Shown piece after piece: positions 1 to 8,301 of a DNA stretch of 64,000 bases. The position numbers were made by a program, and so were the translations under genes. The stretch is from Frankia sp. AgB1.9 (GTDB lineage: Bacteria > Actinomycetota > Actinomycetes > Frankiales > Frankiaceae). Where the stretch lies: the NCBI RefSeq assembly GCF_016786355.1, contig NZ_JADWYX010000001.1, positions 1 through 64,000 of the forward strand. The letters run 5' to 3'. The notes below the pieces were generated by a model. That model made no database searches. It had not been told where the DNA came from and saw only the letters and a list, made by a program, of their open reading frames with translations. The number at the start of each line of letters is the position of its first letter. Positions within the stretch are counted from its first letter, which is position 1.

Positions 1-74
1 CGCCGGCGGGGACCCGATGCGCGCTGGGGGACCCCCCGCCCGGCCAGAACCGACCCCGCCGTCCGCCGGCTGTG

Positions 75-96
75 CGGGTGCGGCCCGCCGCACCCG
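75..96. terminator. Hairpin after amidohydrolase operon
   Basis: Perfect 9-bp inverted repeat CGGGTGCGG / CCGCACCCG with a 4-nt loop. It lies 14 nt past the stop of the leftward gene ending at 110, so it is the likely terminator of the seven-gene operon. There is no U-tract, as is usual in high-GC actinobacteria. Confidence 0.6.
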
Positions 97-109
97 GACA
101 GACGAGGTG

Positions 110-1303
110 TCAGGCGACGTGGAGCAGGGCGGCGAGGTTCCCGCCCATCACCTTCCGGACGTCGTCGTCCGGAAGGCCCTTGAGGTCGTCGACGAAGGTG
201 ATCGGGTCGGCGAGGCCTTCGGGGTGCGGCCAGTCCGAACCGAACAGGACACGGTCGGAGCCGATGAGCTCGCACAGCCCGACCGGGTTCTCCTCGTGGA
301 ACGGATGCACGAAGATGTTCCGCTTGAACACCGCCACCGGGTCCTCGTCGAACGCGCGGGGCGAGAAGGAATAGGCGAACTCGAGCGCTTCGAGGACGGG
401 GCGGACCCAGTTGCTGCCGTTCTCGATCGGCGCGAACTTCAGGGTGGGGAATCGGGTGCACAGTCCGTGGGCGATCACGGAGGTCATGGTGTCCACGATC
501 GGGCGGGAGAAGTGGCGCATGATCTGGGAGAAGGCCGTGGCGCCCTTGAAGGGCAGCATCTCGCCGTCGCCGATGCCCTCCCATTCGTTCACGTAGCGCT
601 GGTAACCGCTGTCGGAGGCGTGCAGGCCGACGAGGATGTCGGCCTGGGCGACCTTGGCCCAGAACGGGTCGAACTCCGGCAGCGCGAACGACCGCTTGCC
701 GTGCAGGCCGGGCACCGGCGCCGGGCGGATCAGGATGACGCGCGCGCCGCGCTCCAGCACCCAGTCCAGCTCCTTGATGCCTTCCTCGACGATGCCGAGG
801 TTGATGACCGGGGTCGGGAAGATGCGGTTCTGGTAGTTGAAGGTCCAGTCGTCGTGCATCCACTGGTTCAGCGCGTGGATGACGGCGTGCGTCGCCAGCG
901 GGTCGTCGCTGAGCCGTTCCTCCAGCAGGCTCGCGAGCGTGGGCCACATGAGCGCCCCGTCCAGCCCCAGATCGTCCATGATCTTGATGCGCTCGACCGG
1001 GTCCCGGAAGCCCGCCAGAGCCCTGATCGGCTTGCCGAGGATCTCCCGGTAGGACTTGCCGTCCTGGTTCCCGCTGCGGAAGTACTCCTCCTGCGCTCCC
1101 GGCGCCGCGACGACCTCGAAGGTCGGGTTCGGGATGTAGTCGGAGATGACGTTGCGGATGGCGATCTTGGTGCGGCCGGCGACCTCGACGTACTTGATCA
1201 GACCGTCGTACTCGCGGGGCAGATGGCGGGTGAACGAGTCGGTCGTCTCGTACAGGTGGTTGTCGGCGTCGAACACGGGATAGCTGAGCGAGCGGGACGG
1301 CAT
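110..1303 (-). CDS. Amidohydrolase-2 family protein (paralogue 1)
   Basis: A 397-residue TIM-barrel metal-dependent hydrolase or decarboxylase of the Amidohydro_2 (ACMSD-like) superfamily. The N-terminal metal motif reads FDADNHLYE, the central region has the conserved SDYIPNPTF and LIRPAPVPG stretches, and the C-terminal catalytic Asp lies in LFGSDWPHPEG. It is closely similar along its whole length to the protein at 13849-15036 and more distantly to 5506-6702. It is the last gene of the leftward operon, 33 nt after the acyl-CoA synthetase. Family members hydrolyse or decarboxylate cyclic substrates; the substrate here is unknown. No signal peptide, so cytoplasmic. The family call is firm and the reaction open. 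Confidence 0.9.
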   Translation of the reverse strand: MPSRSLSYPVFDADNHLYETTDSFTRHLPREYDGLIKYVEVAGRTKIAIRNVISDYIPNPTFEVVAAPGAQEEYFRSGNQDGKSYREILGKPIRALAGFRDPVERIKIMDDLGLDGALMWPTLASLLEERLSDDPLATHAVIHALNQWMHDDWTFNYQNRIFPTPVINLGIVEEGIKELDWVLERGARVILIRPAPVPGLHGKRSFALPEFDPFWAKVAQADILVGLHASDSGYQRYVNEWEGIGDGEMLPFKGATAFSQIMRHFSRPIVDTMTSVIAHGLCTRFPTLKFAPIENGSNWVRPVLEALEFAYSFSPRAFDEDPVAVFKRNIFVHPFHEENPVGLCELIGSDRVLFGSDWPHPEGLADPITFVDDLKGLPDDDVRKVMGGNLAALLHVA

Positions 1304-1336
1304 GGCAAGGGGCCTTTCGGTGTGGACGGCGGACTG

Positions 1337-2908
1337 TCAGCTGTCGGGTGAGAACAGCGCGAGGAGCTCGATCTTTCGGATCTTCCCGGCGGCCGTCATC
1401 GGGAAGCCCTCGACGAATCGCCAATGGCTGGGGATCTTGAAGTGCGCCAGGCTTTTGGCCGCGAACAGGGCCAGGTCGTCCGCGGTCGCCGACGTCGGCG
1501 AGGTGAGGCGCACGACCGCGGCGACCTCCTCACCCCAGCGGTCGCTGGGCGCGGCGAGGACGGCGACCGCGGCGACCGCGGGATGGCGCAGGAGGACGTC
1601 CTCGACCTCGATGGGGTAGACGTTCTCGCCGCCGCGGATTACGACCTCGCGGGCGCGGCCGTGGATGCGGACCACGCCGTGCTCGTCGAGGGAGCCGAGA
1701 TCGCCGGTGTGCAGGAAGCCCTCCGCGTCCAGGACCTCGTCGGTGGCGGTGAGCATGTCCCAGTAGCCGATCATCGTCAGCGGCGAACGGACCAGGACCT
1801 CGCCGACCTCGCCGCAGGCGACGGTGTGGCCGGCCGCGCCGACGATGCGCAGCTCGGTGTACGGGACCGCGAGGCCGACGGTGGTCGCGACGTGGACGGC
1901 GTCACCCGCGGGGTCGGACTGGGTGATCATCGGGCACTCCGACTGCGCGTAGGCGACGGAGACTGTCGCCCCGTGGGCCTGGAGCCGTTCGACGAGCGAG
2001 GGAGGCACGCTGGTCCCGCCGAGCCCGACCGACCGGATGCCGGCCAGCGCCTCGTCGAAGCCCGGGACGTCCAGCAGCGCGTAGAACATCGTCGGTACGC
2101 CGCCGGTGCGGGTCGCGCCCGTCGCGCGCATGAGGGCGACCTGGTTGGCCGGGTGGAAGCGGGACATCGTCACGTAGCTGGCGCCGGAGGCGAGGGCGGC
2201 CAGCACGACGACTACCGACCCGCCGACGTGGTGCAACGGCACGGGGTTGAGCCAGACGTCGTGCTCGTCGGCGTGGAAGGTCAGGGCGCGGATGTCCCCG
2301 GCGTTGAGCGCGGCTCGGTGGCTGAGGGTCGCGCCCTTGGCCCGGCCGGTGGTGCCCGAGGTGAACTGGATGAGGAACGGGTCGTAGGGCCGGACGTCCG
2401 GCGGCTCCCACGCGACCGGCCCCGGCCGGGTGGCGACGGTGTCGAGGTCGACCGTGTCGCACAGCGGGGTACGGCTGACGAGGCCGGCCGCGCGGGCCCG
2501 CAGGTCGAGCCCGCGGCTGTCGGAGCCGGCGAACAGCAGCCTTGGCGAGACGAGCGCGAGCGCGTGGGCGACCTCGTCGTCGGTCCACGCGGTGTTGAAC
2601 GGGGTGAGGATGGTCCCGGCGAGCGCGCTGGCGTACTCGACGATCACCCACTCCGGCCCGTTCGCAGCCCACACGGCGACCCGCTGGCCCGGTCGGGCGC
2701 GGCTGGCGATGGCGGCCGCGGCCGCCTCGGCGGCCAGTAACAGCTCGCGGTAGGTGAGCGTCTGGAGGGCGGCGGGATCGTCGTCCACGGCCCAGCTCAA
2801 CGCCGGACGGTCGGGACGGGCCGCCGCCTGAGCGCGCAGCTGGTCGCCGATCGTGCGGTCGAGCAGCGGTTCGCCGGTCCGGGCGGCGACGCTGACACCT
2901 GCGCTCAC
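1337..2908 (-). CDS. AMP-dependent acyl-CoA synthetase
   Basis: A 523-residue ANL-superfamily ligase that would activate a carboxylic acid to its CoA thioester through an acyl-adenylate. The P-loop-like motif FTSGTTGRAKGATLSH, the HTGDLGSLDEHG motif and the C-terminal GKIRK lysine are all present, so it should be active. I chose the GTG at 2908 because it overlaps the upstream stop in a GTGA arrangement; the open frame continues further upstream only through the neighbouring gene. It sits with two enoyl-CoA hydratases, which suggests it makes the CoA ester fed into beta-oxidation-like steps. The substrate cannot be read from sequence. Confidence 0.92.
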   Translation of the reverse strand: MSAGVSVAARTGEPLLDRTIGDQLRAQAAARPDRPALSWAVDDDPAALQTLTYRELLLAAEAAAAAIASRARPGQRVAVWAANGPEWVIVEYASALAGTILTPFNTAWTDDEVAHALALVSPRLLFAGSDSRGLDLRARAAGLVSRTPLCDTVDLDTVATRPGPVAWEPPDVRPYDPFLIQFTSGTTGRAKGATLSHRAALNAGDIRALTFHADEHDVWLNPVPLHHVGGSVVVVLAALASGASYVTMSRFHPANQVALMRATGATRTGGVPTMFYALLDVPGFDEALAGIRSVGLGGTSVPPSLVERLQAHGATVSVAYAQSECPMITQSDPAGDAVHVATTVGLAVPYTELRIVGAAGHTVACGEVGEVLVRSPLTMIGYWDMLTATDEVLDAEGFLHTGDLGSLDEHGVVRIHGRAREVVIRGGENVYPIEVEDVLLRHPAVAAVAVLAAPSDRWGEEVAAVVRLTSPTSATADDLALFAAKSLAHFKIPSHWRFVEGFPMTAAGKIRKIELLALFSPDS

Positions 2909-3771
2909 AGCACCTCCAGACCGGCGGCGACCCGGTCGAGGACCCGCGCCGACGACGGCGGCGGGACGAACTGCAGCGCGACGTGATCGGCGCCGGCGGC
3001 GTGCTGCGCGTCGAGGCGGGCGCGCAGTGCGGTCGGCTCGTCCGGGACGACGAGCGCGTCGACGAGGGCGTCGCTCGTCTGCGCGAGGTCGTCCGCGGAG
3101 AACCCCCACCGGTGCAGGTTCTGCCGGTAGTTCGGCATCCCCAGGCAGAGCCCGAGGTAGCGGCGCAGGTCGTCGCTCCAGCCGGTACCGGGGTTCCCGA
3201 CCGCGACCATCTGGGACGGGGCGATCCACGGGCCCGCCCCGACGGCCTCGCGGGCAGCGGCCGTGTGCGCGACCGGGCAGAAGTAGGTGTGCAGGCCGTC
3301 GGTGGCCGCGCCGGCGAGCTCGACCATCTTCGGGCCGAGCGCGCCGAGGAACCGTGGCGGTAGGGCCCTGGTCCCGGCGACGGCGTCCATGGCGCCGAGG
3401 TAGTCGCGCATGGCGGTCAGCGGTTTGGCGTAGGTGCCGCCGCGGCTCTCGGCGAGGTGGCGGTGGCTGGCGCCGAGCCCGAGGGCGAACCGCCCGGGGA
3501 AGGCCTCGTGCAGCGTCGACGCGGCCGCGACCATCGCCTCCGGGTCGCGGGCGTGGATCGTGGCGACCCCGAGTGCGACGGTGAGCCGGTCGGTGGCCTG
3601 CAGGTACAGCGCGGCGCGGATGAACGGGTCGACGCCGCTGTACTCCTGCAGCCAGATCGTCGTCAGACCGGCCGCCTCGATGTCGCGGACGGCGCTGATC
3701 GCCTCGGCGGGAGCCATCCGGTCGAGGAAGCCGGCCCACAGGCCGACGCCGGTCGGCGGGGTGCCGCTCAT
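2905..3771 (-). CDS. Luciferase-like (LLM class) F420-dependent oxidoreductase
   Basis: A 288-residue bacterial luciferase-fold TIM barrel. The segment GRFALGLGASHRH is the typical LLM phosphate-binding region, and the preceding IWLQEY and LGVATIHARDPE segments fit F420-dependent rather than FMN-dependent family members. The ATG at 3771 overlaps the previous stop as ATGA, and its own stop overlaps the next GTG, so it is translationally coupled on both sides. It probably carries out a redox step in the operon's pathway. F420 use is inferred from family resemblance. Confidence 0.87.
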   Translation of the reverse strand: MSGTPPTGVGLWAGFLDRMAPAEAISAVRDIEAAGLTTIWLQEYSGVDPFIRAALYLQATDRLTVALGVATIHARDPEAMVAAASTLHEAFPGRFALGLGASHRHLAESRGGTYAKPLTAMRDYLGAMDAVAGTRALPPRFLGALGPKMVELAGAATDGLHTYFCPVAHTAAAREAVGAGPWIAPSQMVAVGNPGTGWSDDLRRYLGLCLGMPNYRQNLHRWGFSADDLAQTSDALVDALVVPDEPTALRARLDAQHAAGADHVALQFVPPPSSARVLDRVAAGLEVL

Positions 3772-4631
3772 GCCGCCACCCCGTAGCCCAGCACCTTCGC
3801 CGCGTTGTGCCGCAGGAACTTCGGCCAGACCTCGTCGCGGAACGGGACGTCGTCGAGCTCGGCGAAGGTCCGTTCCAGCTCGATGCCGAACGGATAGTAG
3901 CCGCCGTAGATGATTTTGCCGGCGCCGCGGGTGTTCGCGTAGTCGATGATCGCCTGGGGGTAGTGCCTCGGGACGAACGCGGTGGTCGAGTAGTACAGGT
4001 TCGGCCACTTGAGCATCAGCTTGACCGCGAGGTCGGTCCAGGGCTCGGCGCCGTGGCGCATCACGAACACCAGGTCGGGGAAGTCGTAGCAGACCTGGTC
4101 GATGAGCTCTACGTGCTGCGGTCCCATCGGGACGCGCGGGCCGGGAACCCCGACGGAGACGAACACGGGTAGCCCGAGCTCGACGCAGGTCGCGTAGATC
4201 GGGTAGGCGTGCCGGTCGTCGATCGGCACCTGTGGTGCGACTCCCGACGGGAACAGCGTCACGGCGCGCAGGCCGTACTCGTCGACCGCCTGGCGGATCG
4301 CGCGGATCGATCCCATGATGTCGTTCGGGTCGACCCCGAGAGATCCCGCGAAGCGCCCGGGGTGCTTCGCCAGCGCGGTCCTCGCCGTCTCACTGGTGGC
4401 GTTGACCAGCGCGGTCTCGATGCCGTGGGCGTCCATCTTCGCGAGCGTCTCGTCGATGGCCTGGTCGTCCGGGACGTCGTCGGGACGGTTGGCCGGCATC
4501 CCCTTGAACATGTAGCCGATGGTGTTGTCCGCGCGCCCGCTGTCGCGCAGCCCGGCGATGTGCGGGATGTTGCTGGTGGACCGGAAGCCCATCAGGGTGT
4601 CGATCACCTTGACGTCGCGTGGTCGAGTCAT
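3768..4631 (-). CDS. Amidohydrolase-2-like protein with degenerate metal site
   Basis: A 287-residue protein of the Amidohydro_2 superfamily, shorter than its operon partners (about 395 residues). The N-terminal D-x-D-N-H signature of the paralogues is absent; the equivalent position reads VIDTLMGFRS. The C-terminal catalytic motif GSDWPH is replaced by YGGYYPFG, so the usual metal-site Asp is missing. Barrel features such as the histidine in FVMRHGAEPW remain. It may be a non-hydrolytic or metal-independent family member or an accessory subunit. It starts 11 nt after the upstream enoyl-CoA hydratase gene and overlaps the next gene by 4 nt. Confidence 0.8.
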   Translation of the reverse strand: MTRPRDVKVIDTLMGFRSTSNIPHIAGLRDSGRADNTIGYMFKGMPANRPDDVPDDQAIDETLAKMDAHGIETALVNATSETARTALAKHPGRFAGSLGVDPNDIMGSIRAIRQAVDEYGLRAVTLFPSGVAPQVPIDDRHAYPIYATCVELGLPVFVSVGVPGPRVPMGPQHVELIDQVCYDFPDLVFVMRHGAEPWTDLAVKLMLKWPNLYYSTTAFVPRHYPQAIIDYANTRGAGKIIYGGYYPFGIELERTFAELDDVPFRDEVWPKFLRHNAAKVLGYGVAA

Positions 4632-4642
4632 CCGTCGGTTGC

Positions 4643-5509
4643 CTATCTCGTCTCGTCGGCTTCGGGAAGCGTGAACCGGGCGTGTGCTGGGTCGAGGCCG
4701 CCGAACGCTGGTGGACGTCGCTCACGCCAGCTGCGGACGCCTTCGGCGAAGTCCGGCGACGCCAGCGCCTCCTCCATCCAGGCGTCGGCGCGGCTGACCG
4801 CGGCGGGCAGCGTGGCGGTCAGGTCGGTGTAGGTCTGGCGCTTGACGACACCCATCGCGGCCGGCGAGCAGGTGGCGGCCAGTCCCGCCGCGTAGTCCTG
4901 CGCCGCGGCCAGCAGCTCGCCGTCCTCGACGACCCGGTTGACCAGGCCCAGCCGCTCGGCTTCGGCGGCGCGGACCAGCCGGCCGGACAGCAGCAGGTCG
5001 TTGGCGATCCCGAGCCCGACGATCCGCGGCAGCAGCCAGCTCATCCCGAGCTCGGCGATCAGCCCGCGGCGCACGAACGCGGTGGCGAACTTCGTCGACG
5101 ATCCGGCGAACCGGACGTCGCAGAACAGAGCCAGCTGCATCCCGACGCCGAAGCAGGCCCCGTTGACCGCCGCCACGACCGGCTTCGCGATCGTCATCGC
5201 CGCCCAGTACGTAGGCCGAGCCGCGTCGATCTCGTAGGAACCGGCATCCGCCATGTTGTCGAGGCCGCCGCCGTCGGCGCCGACACAGAAGTCAGGACCG
5301 GCGCCGGTCACGACGAGGGCTCGCACCGCGGGGTCGGTCGCCAGCTGGTCGAGCGCGGCGAAGAACATCCGGCCCAGTGCGGGCGTCCAGCCGTTGCCCG
5401 GCGGCCGGGCCAGGCTGACCGTGGCGACACTGCGGGCGATCTCGACCTCGACGGTCCCGTCCTGCGCCCACGGTGGACCGCTCGTGGTGGCCGGCTGGGG
5501 CGCGGTCAC
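4643..5509 (-). CDS. Enoyl-CoA hydratase/isomerase family protein
   Basis: A 288-residue crotonase-fold protein. The oxyanion-hole segments are visible: FCVGADGGGL, then KPVVAAVNGACFGVGMQLAL, followed by the helix that normally carries the catalytic acid, here RGLIAELGMSWLLPRIVG. The start is GTG at 5509, which overlaps the upstream amidohydrolase stop as GTGA. It is one of two crotonases in the operon, which together with the CoA ligase implies hydration, isomerisation or ring-opening of an unsaturated acyl-CoA. Exact activity is not predictable within this family. Confidence 0.9.
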   Translation of the reverse strand: MTAPQPATTSGPPWAQDGTVEVEIARSVATVSLARPPGNGWTPALGRMFFAALDQLATDPAVRALVVTGAGPDFCVGADGGGLDNMADAGSYEIDAARPTYWAAMTIAKPVVAAVNGACFGVGMQLALFCDVRFAGSSTKFATAFVRRGLIAELGMSWLLPRIVGLGIANDLLLSGRLVRAAEAERLGLVNRVVEDGELLAAAQDYAAGLAATCSPAAMGVVKRQTYTDLTATLPAAVSRADAWMEEALASPDFAEGVRSWRERRPPAFGGLDPAHARFTLPEADETR

Positions 5510-6702
5510 AGGTTGAGGAGCGCGACGGAGTTGTCGCGCATGATCCGGCGGCGGGTCTCGGTGTCGAGCCCTTCGATCTCCTTCTCGAACTGCAGCGGCT
5601 CGGCCAGGCCTTCGGCGTGCGGCCAGTCCGACCCGAACAGGACGTGGTCGGCGCCGACCAGGTCGATGAGCTCGCCGATGTCGTCCTCGTAGTACGGCGC
5701 GACCCAGACGTGCTCCCTGAAAGCCTCGACCGGGTCGCCGCTGAAGCTCTCCGGGGACTGGTTGGCGTACTTCTTCAGGAGCCGCAGCAGCGGCTTCACC
5801 CAGGCGGCGCCGTTCTCGATGCTGACCGCCCGCAGCCTCTGATGCCGGGCGAACACGCCGTCCACGACGAGGCTCGCCATCGTGTCCTGGATCGCCCGGT
5901 CACCGACCACGATCTTCGCGAGGACGTTCGTCTTCCCGAACGCCTCCAGGGTCGCCGAGCCGCCCCACATCGCCGACATCTTGTGGTACCCGCTGTCGCC
6001 CAGATGGAAGGCCACCGGCACGTCGGCCTCGGCGAGCCGCGCCCACACCGGATCATGGGACGGATGGCCCAGCGAGCGCCCGTTCGCCCCGGAACCCGGC
6101 GACGGAACGGGAGCCGGGCGGACATGGACGATCCGTGCTCCAAGGGCCAGTACGCGGTCGACCTCGGCGACGGCGCCGTCCGGGTCGGCCAGGGAGATCA
6201 GCGGGACGGCGAACAGGCGGTCCTGGTAGGAGTAGCCCCAGTCGTCCTCCAGCCAGCGGTTGAACGCGTGCAACGACGCCATCGTCGCCGGGACGTCGTC
6301 ACGCAGCGCCTCCTCCACGCCGACTCCCAGGGTCGGGTAGAGCACCGCGCCGGCCAGGCCCTGCTCGTCGAGCCGATGGATCCGCTGGTCACGGTCCTGG
6401 TACTCGGCCGCGAGCGGTTCGAGCTCCATGAGGGTCTTGCGGCTGACGCCGTCGGGCATGACGCCACGGAAATAGAGGTCGAGGCAGCCGGGCTTGGTGA
6501 CCGGGTTGAAGGTCGGGTTCGGGATGAACTGGCTGATCCGGCCGCCCATCACGACCACGGCGCGCTTGCCCTTCTGCAGGACCTGCACGCCCCGCTGGGC
6601 GAAGGCCGGGTCGAGATGGCGGGTGAACGCGTCGAGCGGCTCGTAGTAGTGGTTGTCGGCGTCGATGGGACGCGCGTCGGTCACGGCGGTTCGTCCTTCC
6701 AT
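5506..6702 (-). CDS. Amidohydrolase-2 family protein (paralogue 2)
   Basis: A 398-residue Amidohydro_2 barrel with the intact metal motif IDADNHYYE near the N-terminus and the catalytic LFGSDWPHAEGLA near the C-terminus. ISQFIPNPTF and VHVRPAPVPS match the other paralogues, but the middle diverges, so it may act on a different intermediate. I chose ATG 6702 because it overlaps the upstream stop (TGATG); an in-frame GTG at 6684 is the alternative. Second gene of the operon, flanked by two enoyl-CoA hydratase genes. Confidence 0.9.
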   Translation of the reverse strand: MEGRTAVTDARPIDADNHYYEPLDAFTRHLDPAFAQRGVQVLQKGKRAVVVMGGRISQFIPNPTFNPVTKPGCLDLYFRGVMPDGVSRKTLMELEPLAAEYQDRDQRIHRLDEQGLAGAVLYPTLGVGVEEALRDDVPATMASLHAFNRWLEDDWGYSYQDRLFAVPLISLADPDGAVAEVDRVLALGARIVHVRPAPVPSPGSGANGRSLGHPSHDPVWARLAEADVPVAFHLGDSGYHKMSAMWGGSATLEAFGKTNVLAKIVVGDRAIQDTMASLVVDGVFARHQRLRAVSIENGAAWVKPLLRLLKKYANQSPESFSGDPVEAFREHVWVAPYYEDDIGELIDLVGADHVLFGSDWPHAEGLAEPLQFEKEIEGLDTETRRRIMRDNSVALLNL

Positions 6703-7535
6703 CACGGGATCGGCCGGAGGTCCTCGAAGACCGGGGAGCGGCGTTCCTGTTGGGCGCTCAGGCTCTCCAGGCAGTCGTCCGGGTGGTACATGCCGGCCTG
6801 CCAGAGGGCGACGAGGTCGAGCCCGTCGTCGACGGCGTGGTCGCGCGCATGGTTGAGAGAGTGCTTCGAGCCCCATACCGCCAACGGGCTCTTCGCGGCG
6901 ATCTCGCGCGCGATCTCCGACACGCCGTCGAGAAGTGCCTCATGGTCGTCGAACACGGCATTGACGAAACCGACGGACTCCGCCCGGGCGGCGGGCAGCC
7001 GCATCCCGCGGTAGGCCATCTCGCGGGCGATGCCCTCCGGCATCACCTTCGGCAGCCGCTGGAGCTGCCCGACCTCGGCCGTGATGCCGAGGTTGGTCTC
7101 CTGGACGAGGAAGAAGGCGTCCCGGGTGGCGTAGCGCAGGTCACAGGCCGCGACCAGGCCGAGCCCGGCACCGACGCAGCCGCCCTGCACGGCGGCGATC
7201 ACCGGAACGCGGGCCCGCTCCAACGCGGTGAACGTCGCCTGCAGCGACCGGATGCCCTGGTAGAGCACGGCGCGTTTGCGGCCGGGCTCGTCCCCGCCGC
7301 CCTGCGCGCGGAACATCCCGCCGTCGAAGACGCCGAGATCGAGACCGGCGCAGAAGTGCCGCCCGGTCGAGGACAGCACGATGACCCGGGCGCTGGCCTG
7401 CCGGTCGATGTCCTCGACCAGCGTCCGCAGCTCCGCCCAGAACGCCGGGACCAGCGAGTTCTTCTGCTCGGGCCGGTTCAGTCGCAGGTGCGCGACGGAG
7501 CCGTCGAAGCGGACGTCGAAGCAGGTCAGGGTCAT
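6702..7535 (-). CDS. Enoyl-CoA hydratase/isomerase family protein, first gene of operon
   Basis: A 277-residue crotonase with RHFCAGLDLGVF and RVPVIAAVQGGCVGAGLGLV oxyanion-hole motifs. The acid position lies in NLGITAEVGQLQRLP, where an Asp or Glu is expected and Glu is present; this resembles dienoyl-CoA isomerase-like members, but the assignment is tentative. ATG 7535 was chosen over the longer open frame because AAGGAG sits 8 nt upstream of it. It leads the leftward operon and faces the TetR gene at 7620 across an 84-nt shared promoter region. Confidence 0.88.
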   Translation of the reverse strand: MTLTCFDVRFDGSVAHLRLNRPEQKNSLVPAFWAELRTLVEDIDRQASARVIVLSSTGRHFCAGLDLGVFDGGMFRAQGGGDEPGRKRAVLYQGIRSLQATFTALERARVPVIAAVQGGCVGAGLGLVAACDLRYATRDAFFLVQETNLGITAEVGQLQRLPKVMPEGIAREMAYRGMRLPAARAESVGFVNAVFDDHEALLDGVSEIAREIAAKSPLAVWGSKHSLNHARDHAVDDGLDLVALWQAGMYHPDDCLESLSAQQERRSPVFEDLRPIP

Positions 7536-7579
7536 GCCGCGGACTCCTTGCGCTCGGCGAGCCTGCCACACTGTTCCGG

Positions 7580-7619
7580 ATTTTCTAGATCATTCTGGAT
7601 AACACCTTAGAATTCTGTC
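7580..7619. promoter_or_regulatory. Divergent promoter/operator between operon and TetR gene
   Basis: This AT-rich stretch in a GC-rich background holds the inverted repeat ATTCT-N12-AGAAT (7592-7613), a candidate TetR operator. TAGAAT (7608-7613) lies 6 nt before the TetR ATG and could serve as a -10 box for a leaderless transcript. No convincing -35 is visible. Autoregulation and control of the 7535 operon are inferred from the divergent layout. Confidence 0.4.
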
Positions 7620-8258
7620 ATGGAGAACGCAATCGGTCGGCCGAGCCGGGTCGCGGCCCGCATCGCGGCGCAGACCGCAGCCGAACGTCGCCGGCCGGAC
7701 TACGCGGGCGAGGTGTCCGCGCTGATCGAGGCGGGCCGGAAGGTCATCGAGGCGACCGGGACCACGGCGAAGGCCCGTGTCGCCGACATCGTCGCGCTGG
7801 CCGGGCTGTCGAACGACGCGTTCTACCGGCACTTCCCGTCGAAGGACGCGCTGGTGGCGGCGCTCATCGAGGACGGCGCCGAGCGCGTCGCCGTGGCTCT
7901 CGACCGCCGGATGGCGCGGGAGCCCACGGTCGAGGGCAAGATCCGGGTCTGGGTCGACGGGACGCTCGCCCAGGCCGACGAGTCTCCGGCGGCGCGGACC
8001 ACCGCGGTCCTGTGGAACAGCAGCACCCTCAACTCGTCGATCCCCACCGGCGACCACGCCGCGACGGCCCCGTTCGCCGAGCTGCTGCACGAGCCGTTCG
8101 CGACGCTCGGCAGCGCCACCCCCGAGCTCGACGCCGAACTCGTCACCCATGCCGTCCTCGGACGGTTGAGCGGTCATCTGAGGGCGCACACGCGGGCGAC
8201 CCCCGAGGAGAAGGACCGCCTCCTGCGGTTCTGCCTGGCGACGCCGACGACCGCCTAG
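7620..8258 (+). CDS. TetR/AcrR family transcriptional regulator
   Basis: A 212-residue regulator. The N-terminal helix-turn-helix is clear at about residues 45-80 (ADIVALAGLSNDAFYRHFPSK, split here by the recognition helix), followed by an all-helical ligand domain without recognisable specificity. It has a long basic N-terminal arm (about 25 residues) before the usual TetR start. It is divergent from the seven-gene catabolic operon and is its probable repressor, with the inducer likely an acyl-CoA or pathway substrate by analogy with other catabolic TetR proteins. No Shine-Dalgarno precedes the ATG, which fits leaderless translation. Confidence 0.88.
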   Translation: MENAIGRPSRVAARIAAQTAAERRRPDYAGEVSALIEAGRKVIEATGTTAKARVADIVALAGLSNDAFYRHFPSKDALVAALIEDGAERVAVALDRRMAREPTVEGKIRVWVDGTLAQADESPAARTTAVLWNSSTLNSSIPTGDHAATAPFAELLHEPFATLGSATPELDAELVTHAVLGRLSGHLRAHTRATPEEKDRLLRFCLATPTTA

Positions 8259-8301
8259 CCGACGGGATCGGGCGCCGCCCCGGCCGACACCGCTACTTGC
8301 C

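Noticed and set aside
17-1351. Long plus-strand frame opposite the first amidohydrolase
   Set aside because: Composition is that of an antisense shadow of a strongly conserved gene on the other strand; no domain or ribosome site.
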